This document shows, piece by piece, positions 24,725 to 33,563 of a stretch of DNA of 64,000 nucleotides. Made by a program: the position numbers and the translations under genes. The notes under the pieces are model-generated. The model did no database searches. It was not told the origin of the DNA and saw nothing but the letters and a program-made list of their open reading frames with translations. Numbering within the stretch: position 1 is the stretch's first letter; each line of letters begins with the position of its first letter. Origin of the DNA: Microbacterium testaceum (GTDB lineage Bacteria > Actinomycetota > Actinomycetes > Actinomycetales > Microbacteriaceae); assembly GCF_020781835.1 (NCBI RefSeq), contig NZ_JAJGNJ010000003.1:372001-436000 (forward strand), given 5' to 3'.

Positions 24725-25324
24725 TCACGAACGCGAGAACAGCCAGTCCGTGACCTCACCGGCCGTCACGAGCGCATCCCGCTGCACGTACGCGATCGCC
24801 TCGAGCGCGGCATCGTGGGCGGTCCTGCTGGAGCCGGCAACGCAGTCCGTCAGCACGCGCACCCGATAGTCGTGCTGATGGGCATCGACGGCCGTGTAGT
24901 GGATGCAGACGTCGGTCAGCCCGCCGACCAGGAAGACCGTGTCCGCCCGGTAGGACTTCAGCACGAGCTCGAGTTCTGTGGCGAAGAAAGCCGAGTACCG
25001 GCGCTTGCGGATGACGAACTCCTCGGGGCGCGGCTGCAGCCACGCGGCCAGCTCGGTTCCCGGATCCCCCTCGAGGCAGTGGACCCCCTCGGCGCCGTCG
25101 AGCTCTCGTCCGATATCCACGAGCGACGGCTTGTGGACCTCCTGGATGAAGACGACGGGCACCCCGGTGTCGCGGCAGGAGGCGATGAGGTCCCGCACGC
25201 GCGGCGCACGCTCCGCCCTGCCGTCCATGACCGGGATCCCCGCGGTCGGCTCGGTCCCCGCACCGCCCTGGATGTCGACCACCACGAGAACGGGACGCTG
25301 CACTCCGTCCCACACCGCGGTCAC
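24725..25324 (-). CDS. Isochorismatase-family cysteine hydrolase
   Basis: 199 aa. The family triad is visible: Asp17 in VVVDIQGG, Lys in RKRRYSAFFAT, and nucleophilic Cys in LTDVCIHYTAVDAHQHDY, with the cis-peptide region GGLTD before it. Members include N-carbamoylsarcosine amidase, ureidoacrylate amidohydrolase (RutB) and nicotinamidase, which cleave amide or carbamoyl C-N bonds. GTG 25322-25324 overlaps the deaminase stop. It is the last gene of the leftward site C operon and probably releases ammonia or carbamate from a pathway intermediate. Confidence 0.9.
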   Translation of the reverse strand: MTAVWDGVQRPVLVVVDIQGGAGTEPTAGIPVMDGRAERAPRVRDLIASCRDTGVPVVFIQEVHKPSLVDIGRELDGAEGVHCLEGDPGTELAAWLQPRPEEFVIRKRRYSAFFATELELVLKSYRADTVFLVGGLTDVCIHYTAVDAHQHDYRVRVLTDCVAGSSRTAHDAALEAIAYVQRDALVTAGEVTDWLFSRS

Positions 25325-25785
25325 GCCGCACCTCCTGGTCGGCCGGAGCGGACATGGGCGAACGGCAGCAGCTCCTCGACGCCCACGGCCTGGTGCCGCC
25401 CCTGGAAGGACACCCATACCCGAGCCCCCGGCGCATGCTCGTTGAGCAGTTCGGCGCACACGCCGCACGGCTCGATGAGGTGCTCCGTACCGGAGGGCCG
25501 GCGCAGGACCGAGACGATGGAGCGGACCGCCTCCCCGGAGGACGCCGCGGCACTCACCGCCGCGGACTCCGCGCAGATCGAGGCCCTCCCCGACCGGGAC
25601 TCCACGTGCAGCCCCGTGACGACCGATCCGTCCGCGAGACGAAAGGCACTGGCCACCTCATGGCACCCCGCGACGTAGCGCGAGCGCAGGAGGTCGAGCG
25701 CCCGCGTCAGCAGAGCGGCATCCGCCTCTCCCATCCCCTCCGGGACACCGTCCAGGAGGGGGCGCGTGGAGCCGACGGCGGTCAC
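25321..25785 (-). CDS. Cytidine deaminase-like zinc hydrolase
   Basis: 154 aa, similar in size to short cytidine/blasticidin-S deaminases. Zinc site: ICAESAAVSAA (Cys-Ala-Glu) near residue 65 and EPCGVCAELL (PCxxC) near residue 102, giving three Cys ligands and the catalytic Glu. GTG 25783-25785 overlaps the preceding stop. The operon pairs it with an isochorismatase-fold hydrolase, so a heterocyclic amine may be deaminated and a resulting amide hydrolysed. Nucleoside specificity is not established. Confidence 0.87.
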   Translation of the reverse strand: MTAVGSTRPLLDGVPEGMGEADAALLTRALDLLRSRYVAGCHEVASAFRLADGSVVTGLHVESRSGRASICAESAAVSAAASSGEAVRSIVSVLRRPSGTEHLIEPCGVCAELLNEHAPGARVWVSFQGRHQAVGVEELLPFAHVRSGRPGGAA

Positions 25786-26552
25786 TGGGCGTCCAGCCCG
25801 AGAATGCGGGCGAAGTTCCCGCCCTCCACCAGTGCGCGGTCGGCCGGATCGGCGACGACCTTGGCGATCTTCATCCGCTCGAGATCGAAATCGGATCCGG
25901 GCCACTCCGTTCCCATGAGGATCTTCGCGGCACCCAGGCGGGCGTAGGCGCGCTTGACGTCCGCCATGAGTGTCGCGGATGTCTCGAGGTACACGTTCTC
26001 TCGGCGCTCGGCGACGATGATCGCCTCGGGCACGTTCCACACTGCACCCATGTGGGCGATGATCGTGGGGACGTCGGGGTGGTCCTTGACGATCTCCTCG
26101 ATCGCGAACGGAGCGCAGAACGCGTCGTCGAGCGCGTTGATGATGACGGTCATCCCGTGCCGGGCGCACTCCCGGAACACCGGGTCGAGCAGCCCGTGGT
26201 CAGCCACGTGGTAGCCGTGCATGCTCGGGTGGAGCTTGAGACCCCGGATGCCGGCCTCCGCCAACCGCGTGATCTCCTCGATCGCGTCGTCGGCCTGCGG
26301 CATGACCTGACCGAATCCGATGAAACGGTCGGGGTGCGAATTCTGCAGGCCGATGATGAAGTCGTTCTCGATGCGCTGCGCCAGCGAGCACACCATCGCC
26401 ATGTCGACACCGGCGGCATCCATGCGGTCGATGATGCGCTGCGGGTCGAAGGGCACGTGCGCGGGCGGCTCCTCACCGGGACGCGCCCCCGTCAGATAGT
26501 CGGAACGCCCGCGGACGTTCTGGGTGGTGTTGTATGCGTCGAGGACCTTCAT
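25782..26552 (-). CDS. Amidohydrolase-family TIM-barrel protein with altered metal site
   Basis: 256 aa, PF04909-like. Recognisable parts are RIIDRMDAAGVDMAMVCSL, GIRGLKLHPSMHGY, IIAHMGAVWNVPEAI and ILMGTEWPGSDF. The N-terminal HxH after the first strand reads DAYNTT, the strand-5 His position reads VIINALD, and the usual catalytic Asp of GSDxP reads GTEWP. Only the His of IIAHMG is clearly retained. It may be a metal-free decarboxylase/hydrolase or a non-catalytic partner. ATG 26552 follows AAGGAGG at 6 bp. First gene of the leftward site C operon. Confidence 0.82.
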   Translation of the reverse strand: MKVLDAYNTTQNVRGRSDYLTGARPGEEPPAHVPFDPQRIIDRMDAAGVDMAMVCSLAQRIENDFIIGLQNSHPDRFIGFGQVMPQADDAIEEITRLAEAGIRGLKLHPSMHGYHVADHGLLDPVFRECARHGMTVIINALDDAFCAPFAIEEIVKDHPDVPTIIAHMGAVWNVPEAIIVAERRENVYLETSATLMADVKRAYARLGAAKILMGTEWPGSDFDLERMKIAKVVADPADRALVEGGNFARILGLDAQ

Positions 26553-26581
26553 CACGCGCCTCCTTGATGGACGTACCGTTG

Positions 26582-26614
26582 ATAGGATCCATTTGACACT
26601 AAACTGGATCCAAA
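26582..26614. promoter_or_regulatory. Site C: tandem GGATCC operator in a divergent spacer
   Basis: GGATCC starts at 26585 and 26606, 21 bp apart, flanked by TAGGATCCATTT and TGGATCCAAAC. The site lies between the leftward amidohydrolase operon (26552) and the rightward phosphotriesterase-like gene (26636), so one operator pair can control both. A consensus TTGACA (26593-26598, + strand) lies between the palindromes. Confidence 0.72.
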
Positions 26615-26635
26615 CTGAAACCCAGGGGCCCCGTC

Positions 26636-27643
26636 ATGATTCAGACCGTTCTCGGACCCGTCGAGCCGGCCCAGCTCGGGCCCACATCGACGAACGAGCA
26701 TCTGCTCGCCGACTCGCGCCACCTGCGGCGACCGCTGCGCGACGGGGAGTGGTGGGACGGCGACGTCAGACCCGACAACCTCGGCGACCTGCGCTGGAAC
26801 TGGTTGGCCTCGGCCGACAACCTCCACCTGGATTCCACCGAGGCCGCCGTCGACGAACTCGAGCTGGCTCACGCCGACGGGCTCCGGGCGGTCGTCGAAG
26901 CCACGTCGATCGGGATGGGACCCGACCCCTCGCGGCTGCCCGACATCTCGCGTCGGTCCGGAATGCACGTCATCGCCGCCTTCGGCAGCTACATCGACAA
27001 GACGCTGCCCGAGAGCTGGAAGCAGCGGAGCGACGACGACATGCGGGGGGTCTTCTCGCGCGCGCTGTCGGAGTCGATCCCGGGCAGCACCGTGCGTGCC
27101 GGTCTTCTGGGCCTGATGGGAACGAGCGCCGACATCACGATTGCGGAGGAACGCGCGCTGCGAGCCGCCGCGTCGGCCGCCGCCGAAGCCGGGTGTGCCG
27201 TCTCGATCCGCCTCGACGCGGCAGCCCGCCGCGGGCCCGAAGTGGCGGCGATCCTGACATCCGAGGGCCTGGACCCGCGTCGCATCCTGTTCTGCAACAT
27301 CGACAAGGTCCTGGATGCCACGTACGTCCACGACGTCGTCGACACCGGCGCCGTCGTGGAGTTCGCCTTCGGGAGCGAGAACTACTTCGCGGACGGCGCG
27401 CGGGATGCCACCGACGGCGAGCGCCTCGCATTCCTGCTGGACCTGTGCGAGGAACGTCCCGATGCCCGCATCACGATGTCGACGTCGGTGTGGACGAAGG
27501 GCCAGCTGGCGCGGAACGGGGGCATGGGGTATGGCCACGTCGTGCGCCGCATCGTCCCCGTTCTCGAGCGAGCCGGGATGCCGTCCTCGCGCATCGAGCG
27601 GATGCTGGTCACCGAGCCCGCCGAGTTGCTCGACCGCGGCTGA
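26636..27643 (+). CDS. Phosphotriesterase-family protein lacking most metal ligands
   Basis: 335 aa with the family frame intact: GPTSTNEHLL near the N-terminus, AGLLGLMGTS mid-protein, and the C-terminal GGMGYGHVVRRIVPVLERAG then MLVTEPAELL. Compared with the phosphotriesterase pattern, the first HxH is NEH, and the bridging Lys/Glu position in AGxIGEIGTS is Leu. The strand-5 His reads Arg (VSIRLDA), the strand-6 His reads Asn (FCNIDK) and the catalytic Asp reads Ser (MSTSVW). At most one ligand survives. Either the chemistry is metal-free or the protein is non-catalytic. Single gene read from site C, ended by hairpins at 27718-27784. Confidence 0.85.
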   Translation: MIQTVLGPVEPAQLGPTSTNEHLLADSRHLRRPLRDGEWWDGDVRPDNLGDLRWNWLASADNLHLDSTEAAVDELELAHADGLRAVVEATSIGMGPDPSRLPDISRRSGMHVIAAFGSYIDKTLPESWKQRSDDDMRGVFSRALSESIPGSTVRAGLLGLMGTSADITIAEERALRAAASAAAEAGCAVSIRLDAAARRGPEVAAILTSEGLDPRRILFCNIDKVLDATYVHDVVDTGAVVEFAFGSENYFADGARDATDGERLAFLLDLCEERPDARITMSTSVWTKGQLARNGGMGYGHVVRRIVPVLERAGMPSSRIERMLVTEPAELLDRG

Positions 27644-27717
27644 GATCCCGCTCCCCCACCGGGGCCGCAAACGGGGCGGCGTAACGGGGTGGAGCACGAG
27701 CACTCTGCCATGCTCGC

Positions 27718-27734
27718 CCCCGCGTGTTGCGGGG
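27718..27734. terminator. Hairpin followed by CTGTTT
   Basis: CCCCGC-GTGTT-GCGGGG forms a 6-bp GC stem with a 5-base loop, followed by CTGTTT. It lies 74 bp after the phosphotriesterase-like stop and is probably its intrinsic terminator. Confidence 0.6.
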
Positions 27735-27755
27735 CTGTTTCGGCCAGCGTTCGCC

Positions 27756-27784
27756 CGGGCGTCCTCCCGGCGGGAGAACGCCCG
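27756..27784. terminator. Long GC hairpin between convergent genes
   Basis: CGGGCGT-C-CTCCC-GGC-GGGAG-A-ACGCCCG is a 12-bp stem with one mismatch and a 3-base loop, ending 7 bp before the amidase gene's 3' end. It probably terminates the long leftward operon from site D, or both directions. Confidence 0.6.
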
Positions 27785-27791
27785 GAGGGGA

Positions 27792-29219
27792 TCAGGCGGG
27801 CACTCCGGTCGGCACCGCGCCCACGTGCCCCAGCACGTCTTCGACCGCGGCCCCCACGGACAGCAGCGCCGCGTCGCCGCGTGAGGCGCCGACGATCTGC
27901 ATCCCGACGGGCAAGCCCTCCCCGGTGAAGCCGGCCGGCGTGGCGAGCACGGGGTGTCCCGTCACCGTCAGACGACAGGCCGCCCGCTGCCAGAGGAAGT
28001 ATCGCTCGAACGAGGTGCCGTCGACCTCGGCCACCCACTCCACCTCGGCGGACGGAGCGGCGACCGGGGTGGCCGGGTAGACGATGCCGTCCAACCCCCA
28101 CAGCGCCGCCGCTGTCCGACGGAAGAGCACCGTGCGGTGCGCCAGCGCCGCCGCATAGGCGTCGGCGCTCAGCGCCCGACCCTCTGCGACATTGCGGACG
28201 TAGTCGTCACGGAACCCCGTGCGCCCCTCCTCGAAGCGGGCCTTGCCGTCCGCCCCGAAATTGAACATCTCGATGGCCTGCCAGCACTCGTCGGCACCGC
28301 TGAGGTCGGGTTCGATGTCGAGGAACTCGACGCCGGCAGCCTCGAGGATCCGCCGCGCCTCACGCAGAACGCCTCGGACCTCAGGGTCGATCGGCAGACC
28401 CCCGACATCCTCGCTCCACCCCAATCGGATCGAGGCCGGATCCCGCTCGGGCAGGGTCATGAAGATGTCCGGGTCTTCGACCCACGACAGCGGGGCGCGG
28501 TCGTCGCGCCCGGTGATGCCGCTCAGCAGGCGCGCGGCATCGCGCGAGTCCCGGGCCATCGGGCCTAGCACTCCGTGTGGGTCCCACCCGTTCCCGGTGC
28601 GCGCACTGGGCACGGTTCCCGGGGTGGGTCGAAGTCCGACGATGTTGCACAGGGAGGCGGGGTAGCGGATGCTGCCCCCGCTGTCCGAGCCGTCGGCGAT
28701 GGGCAGCATCCCCGCCGCGAGGGCGGCGCCGGCGCCCCCGCTGGAACCGCCGGCGTGACGGCTGAGGTCCCACGGGTTGCGGCACACTCCGCGCACGGGA
28801 TTGAAGGTCAGCGTGCCCAGACCCGCTTCGGGCGTGTTGGTCTTGCCGATGATGAGGGCGCCCGCACGACGCAGATTCGCCGCGAGCAGACTGTCCTCCG
28901 CTGCGGGCCTGGCGTCCGCGTACGCCGCCGAGCCGTGCGATGTGGGGAGTCCCGCGACGTCGATGAGGTCCTTCACCCCGGTCGGGAGACCGTGCAGCGG
29001 CCCCAGCCGATCGCCCCGGGCGACGGCGCGATCGGCCTCGGCGGCCATACGGAGGGCCTCGTCCTCCGGGACCAAGGACACGAAAGCGGCCACGTCCGAC
29101 TCCACCTCCGCGATGCGGTCGAGGTGCGCGCGCATGACCTCGACCGCTGAGATCTCGCCGCCGGCGATTCCCTCCGCGAGGGCCGTGGCGCTCCGGCGAT
29201 GGAGAGGGGTCTCGGTCAT
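27792..29219 (-). CDS. Amidase (amidase signature family)
   Basis: 475 aa. Catalytic Lys in PTGVKDLIDVAG near residue 82, cis-Ser in HAGGSSGGAGAALAAG, nucleophile Ser in DGSDSGGSIRYPA, and a C-terminal PVGMQIVGASRGD typical of GatA-like amidases. It hydrolyses a carboxamide to acid and ammonia; substrate unknown. ATG 29217-29219 overlaps the stop of the preceding amidohydrolase gene. It is the last gene of the six-gene operon that starts with the Rieske reductase, so the amide is probably a late intermediate of that pathway. Confidence 0.92.
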   Translation of the reverse strand: MTETPLHRRSATALAEGIAGGEISAVEVMRAHLDRIAEVESDVAAFVSLVPEDEALRMAAEADRAVARGDRLGPLHGLPTGVKDLIDVAGLPTSHGSAAYADARPAAEDSLLAANLRRAGALIIGKTNTPEAGLGTLTFNPVRGVCRNPWDLSRHAGGSSGGAGAALAAGMLPIADGSDSGGSIRYPASLCNIVGLRPTPGTVPSARTGNGWDPHGVLGPMARDSRDAARLLSGITGRDDRAPLSWVEDPDIFMTLPERDPASIRLGWSEDVGGLPIDPEVRGVLREARRILEAAGVEFLDIEPDLSGADECWQAIEMFNFGADGKARFEEGRTGFRDDYVRNVAEGRALSADAYAAALAHRTVLFRRTAAALWGLDGIVYPATPVAAPSAEVEWVAEVDGTSFERYFLWQRAACRLTVTGHPVLATPAGFTGEGLPVGMQIVGASRGDAALLSVGAAVEDVLGHVGAVPTGVPA

Positions 29220-30553
29220 ACGGGGGCTTCCTTTCGGTAGACGGTGCGGCCGGCGACGTCGGTGCGCAGCACCGGGAGGCTACGCAGCTCGTCGATGGGG
29301 ACGGCGGTGGGGTCGGTCGGCCACAGCACCCAGTCGGCGCACGCGCCCGGCGCGATCACGCCACGATCGTCCTCGGCGAAGGCGGCCCGGGCTGCGCCGG
29401 TCGTGTACGCGGCGAACGCCTCGTCGAGGGTGAGGGCTTCGGCGGGATCGAGAGGGCGATCGTCCCCGGCGATGTGCCGCGTGACGGCTTGCCACATGAG
29501 ATGCCGGGGGTCGAAGGCGAAGAACGGGCCGTCGGACCCGAACGCCACGGTGGCTCCGCTGTCCTGCCAGCTGCGGAGGGGATTGGCCCGCTCCGCCCGT
29601 TCGCCGAGGGCGGCGCGCAGGCCGGCGCCGTTGTGCCAGATGATCGACGGCTGCACCGAGGCGATCACCCCGGCCCGCGCCGCCTGCGCGATCGCCTCCG
29701 GCGGTGTCTCGAGGTATCCGTGGATGACCTGGAATCGCAGATCCGGCACGGCCTCGCCCGCCTGACTCGCGGCATCCACCGCGAGGGCCACGGCCGCGGA
29801 ACCGACCGCGTGGGTACCGACGCCCCACCCGTGCGTGCCGCACCAGGCGACCAGTCGCCGGTACTGGTCCTCGGGAAGACGTCGCAGACCCGTGTATCCG
29901 GATGCGTCCCAGGGGCGGTCGAGCCAGGCCTGCCCCTTCAGCGCCTCGCCGTCCAGGTACACCTTGATGCCTCCGAGCGAGAGGACATCGTCGCCGAACC
30001 CGGTCGCCACGCCAATGCCGGCGAGCCGGGCGATCAGGTCGTCGATCTCCGACGCCTCCCCGGTCGCCAGCTCGAGGTACGGCATCGCGACGGTGCGCAT
30101 CGTCAGGAGTCCGCGTTGGCGTGCCACCTGGTACGCCCTCATCTCGTCGGGGGTGACCGCGGGGTCGACGACGGTGGTGATGCCCAGCGCGTGCAGGAGC
30201 GGCTGGACCCGCTCCACGGCCCGGATCCGATCGTCGAAGGGCGGGTGCTCGGGCCCGTCGTCATCGAAACTGTCGCGCATGGCCGCGATGAATCGGTCGA
30301 CGCCCTCGCCTGGCTGCAGGTAGTCCAGGGCCTTCAGGCCCGCTCGCTGCATGTGCATGTGGGCGTCGATGAGCCCGGGCGTGACGACACCGTCCAGCTC
30401 CTCCTCGCGCGCCCGACCCGCCCAGCGCTCACGGACCTCGGTCAGGCTTCCGACGTCGCGGACGCGATCCCCGAGCACGACGAAGGCGTCGGCGGCGGGC
30501 TGCTCCGAGGTCATCGTGACCACGTGGCGGGCGCGGTAGAGCACGACATCCAT
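29216..30553 (-). CDS. Amidohydrolase (YtcJ/amidohydrolase_3-like)
   Basis: 445 aa with an intact-looking metal site: TPGLIDAHMHMQRAG (HxH), Lys in LGGIKVYLDGEAL, His in WGVGTHAVGS, His in FQVIHGYLET and Asp in VAFGSDGPFFAF. The latter half (NPLRSWQDSGATVAFGSDG) is typical of YtcJ-like enzymes acting on N-acyl or cyclic amide substrates. ATG 30551-30553 with GGAGG about 10 bp upstream is preferred; a GTG at 30562 overlapping the aldehyde dehydrogenase stop is the alternative and adds three residues. Confidence 0.9.
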   Translation of the reverse strand: MDVVLYRARHVVTMTSEQPAADAFVVLGDRVRDVGSLTEVRERWAGRAREEELDGVVTPGLIDAHMHMQRAGLKALDYLQPGEGVDRFIAAMRDSFDDDGPEHPPFDDRIRAVERVQPLLHALGITTVVDPAVTPDEMRAYQVARQRGLLTMRTVAMPYLELATGEASEIDDLIARLAGIGVATGFGDDVLSLGGIKVYLDGEALKGQAWLDRPWDASGYTGLRRLPEDQYRRLVAWCGTHGWGVGTHAVGSAAVALAVDAASQAGEAVPDLRFQVIHGYLETPPEAIAQAARAGVIASVQPSIIWHNGAGLRAALGERAERANPLRSWQDSGATVAFGSDGPFFAFDPRHLMWQAVTRHIAGDDRPLDPAEALTLDEAFAAYTTGAARAAFAEDDRGVIAPGACADWVLWPTDPTAVPIDELRSLPVLRTDVAGRTVYRKEAPV

Positions 30554-30558
30554 GCGCG

Positions 30559-32025
<1,467 letters not shown>

Positions 32026-32033
32026 GGTCGTCC

Positions 32034-33563
32034 TCAGAAGATCTCGAAGTACTCGCGCTGCTCCCAGTCGGAGACGTGGCGAAGGTAGCGGGCGAACTCC
32101 GCCCTCTTGATGGTCGCGTACCAATCGACCACGACGTCCCCGAGCGCGGCTCGGAAGACGGCGTCGGCCTCGAACGCGTCGACGGCGGCCCCGAGGGATG
32201 CCGGCAGCGACGGGGCGTCGGTGCGGTACGGGTCGGCGGTGGGTGCCGGCGGGATGAGACCGCGCTCGATGCCGTCGACGCCGCTGATCAGCTGCGAGGC
32301 GATGTAAAGGTAGGGGTTTGCGGCGGGCTCGCCGGACCGGTTCTCCAGCCGCGTCGCGGGGTCGCCCACGCCGCCGACCGCCCGCACCATCGCGCCCTTG
32401 TTGTCGATGCCCCACGCGATGCGGTCGGGGGCGAGCGAGTTCGGCTGGTAGCGCTTGTACCCGTTGACGGTCGGGGTCGTGAACGCCGCGGCCGCTGCGG
32501 CGTGCTCCAGGATGCCGCCGAGGTAGGCCGAGCCCACGAGCGACAGCGTCGTCCCCGGCGCGTCGGGCACGAACGCCCCGCGGCCGGTCGCGCGCTCGGT
32601 GAGCGACTGATGGAGGTGCCAGCCGGTCGATGCGCCCTCGGCTCCCTGCGGGCGCGACATGAAGGTCGCGTGGTAGCCGAGCCCCGCGGCGATGCGCCGG
32701 ACCGCGGTGCGGCACAGGACGATGGCATCCGCGATCTCGGCGGCCGAGCCGGCCTCCATCGTGATCTCGAACTGGCTCGGACCGAACTCCAGCTCGATCG
32801 AGCGGAGCGGCAGGTCGAGCAGCGTCAGCCCGCGGTACAGCGCGTCCACGAGCGGCTGCATGCGGTCGAGCCCCTCCTCGAGCAGCAGCTGCGAGCCGCG
32901 CGTGGTCGGGGCCGCGATCGACGCGGCGCCCGGACGGCCCGGTGCGCCCACGTGCTCGGTGGCGAGCCCGGCGTCCTCGGCGCGGAAGACGTGGAACTCC
33001 AGCTCGGCACCCACCGTCATGTCGTAGCCGCGCGCGGCGAGCGCGGTCAGCTCGTTGCGCAGGATCGTGCGGGTGCAGAAGGGCACCGGGCTGCCGTCGG
33101 GGAAGTGCAGGTCGCAGAGGATCCACGCGGTCCCCGGCGCCCACGGCAGCACACGGAAGGTGGTGGGGTCGGGCACGAGGACGATGTCGCCGGCGCCACT
33201 GAAGCCTCCGACCCCGACGCCCGTCTCCGCACTGAACACCGAGAAGACGGACTGGCCCGAGGTGTCCTTCAGCAACAACGAGCTGGGCGCCGTGACCCCC
33301 GACCGCATCGCGGCGGTGAGCCCGCCCCGGGCGATCGTCTTGCCGCGGAGGATGCCGTGCTGGTCGACGAACGAGAAACGCACCATGTCGATGCCGAGTT
33401 CGTCGATGACCCGGCGCATCTGTCCTGCCGCGGCGTACTGGGCCTCGCTCCACAGACCGTGCCGGTGCACGAAGCCCTCGCGGTCGGCCGCGAGCATGGG
33501 CCGCGCGGAGATTCCGCCGCCGCTCTCGGAGACGGGGCGCTCGTCGACGTTCCGCTCACGCAT
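32034..33563 (-). CDS. Glutamine synthetase-like gamma-glutamyl-amide ligase
   Basis: 509 aa. GS catalytic-domain landmarks are present: GAELEFHVF and ELEFGPSQFEITM (metal Glu), GWHLHQSL (in place of GMHxHxS), NGYKRYQPNSLAPDRIAWG (ATP loop), ENRSGEPAANPYLYIAS and a full C-terminal domain. The neighbourhood is not nitrogen assimilation but a Rieske oxygenase, its reductase and an aldehyde dehydrogenase. This matches GS-like enzymes that glutamylate amines for catabolism, such as IpuC (isopropylamine), TdnQ/AtdA1 (aniline) and PuuA (putrescine). The start overlaps the oxygenase stop by 8 bp. Confidence 0.88.
   Translation of the reverse strand: MRERNVDERPVSESGGGISARPMLAADREGFVHRHGLWSEAQYAAAGQMRRVIDELGIDMVRFSFVDQHGILRGKTIARGGLTAAMRSGVTAPSSLLLKDTSGQSVFSVFSAETGVGVGGFSGAGDIVLVPDPTTFRVLPWAPGTAWILCDLHFPDGSPVPFCTRTILRNELTALAARGYDMTVGAELEFHVFRAEDAGLATEHVGAPGRPGAASIAAPTTRGSQLLLEEGLDRMQPLVDALYRGLTLLDLPLRSIELEFGPSQFEITMEAGSAAEIADAIVLCRTAVRRIAAGLGYHATFMSRPQGAEGASTGWHLHQSLTERATGRGAFVPDAPGTTLSLVGSAYLGGILEHAAAAAAFTTPTVNGYKRYQPNSLAPDRIAWGIDNKGAMVRAVGGVGDPATRLENRSGEPAANPYLYIASQLISGVDGIERGLIPPAPTADPYRTDAPSLPASLGAAVDAFEADAVFRAALGDVVVDWYATIKRAEFARYLRHVSDWEQREYFEIF

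Noticed and set aside
32034..33563. Housekeeping glutamine synthetase GlnA
   Set aside because: It lies in an oxygenase/dehydrogenase operon, has GWHLHQS in place of the canonical GMHxHxS stretch and no nitrogen-regulation genes nearby; the amine-ligase interpretation fits better.
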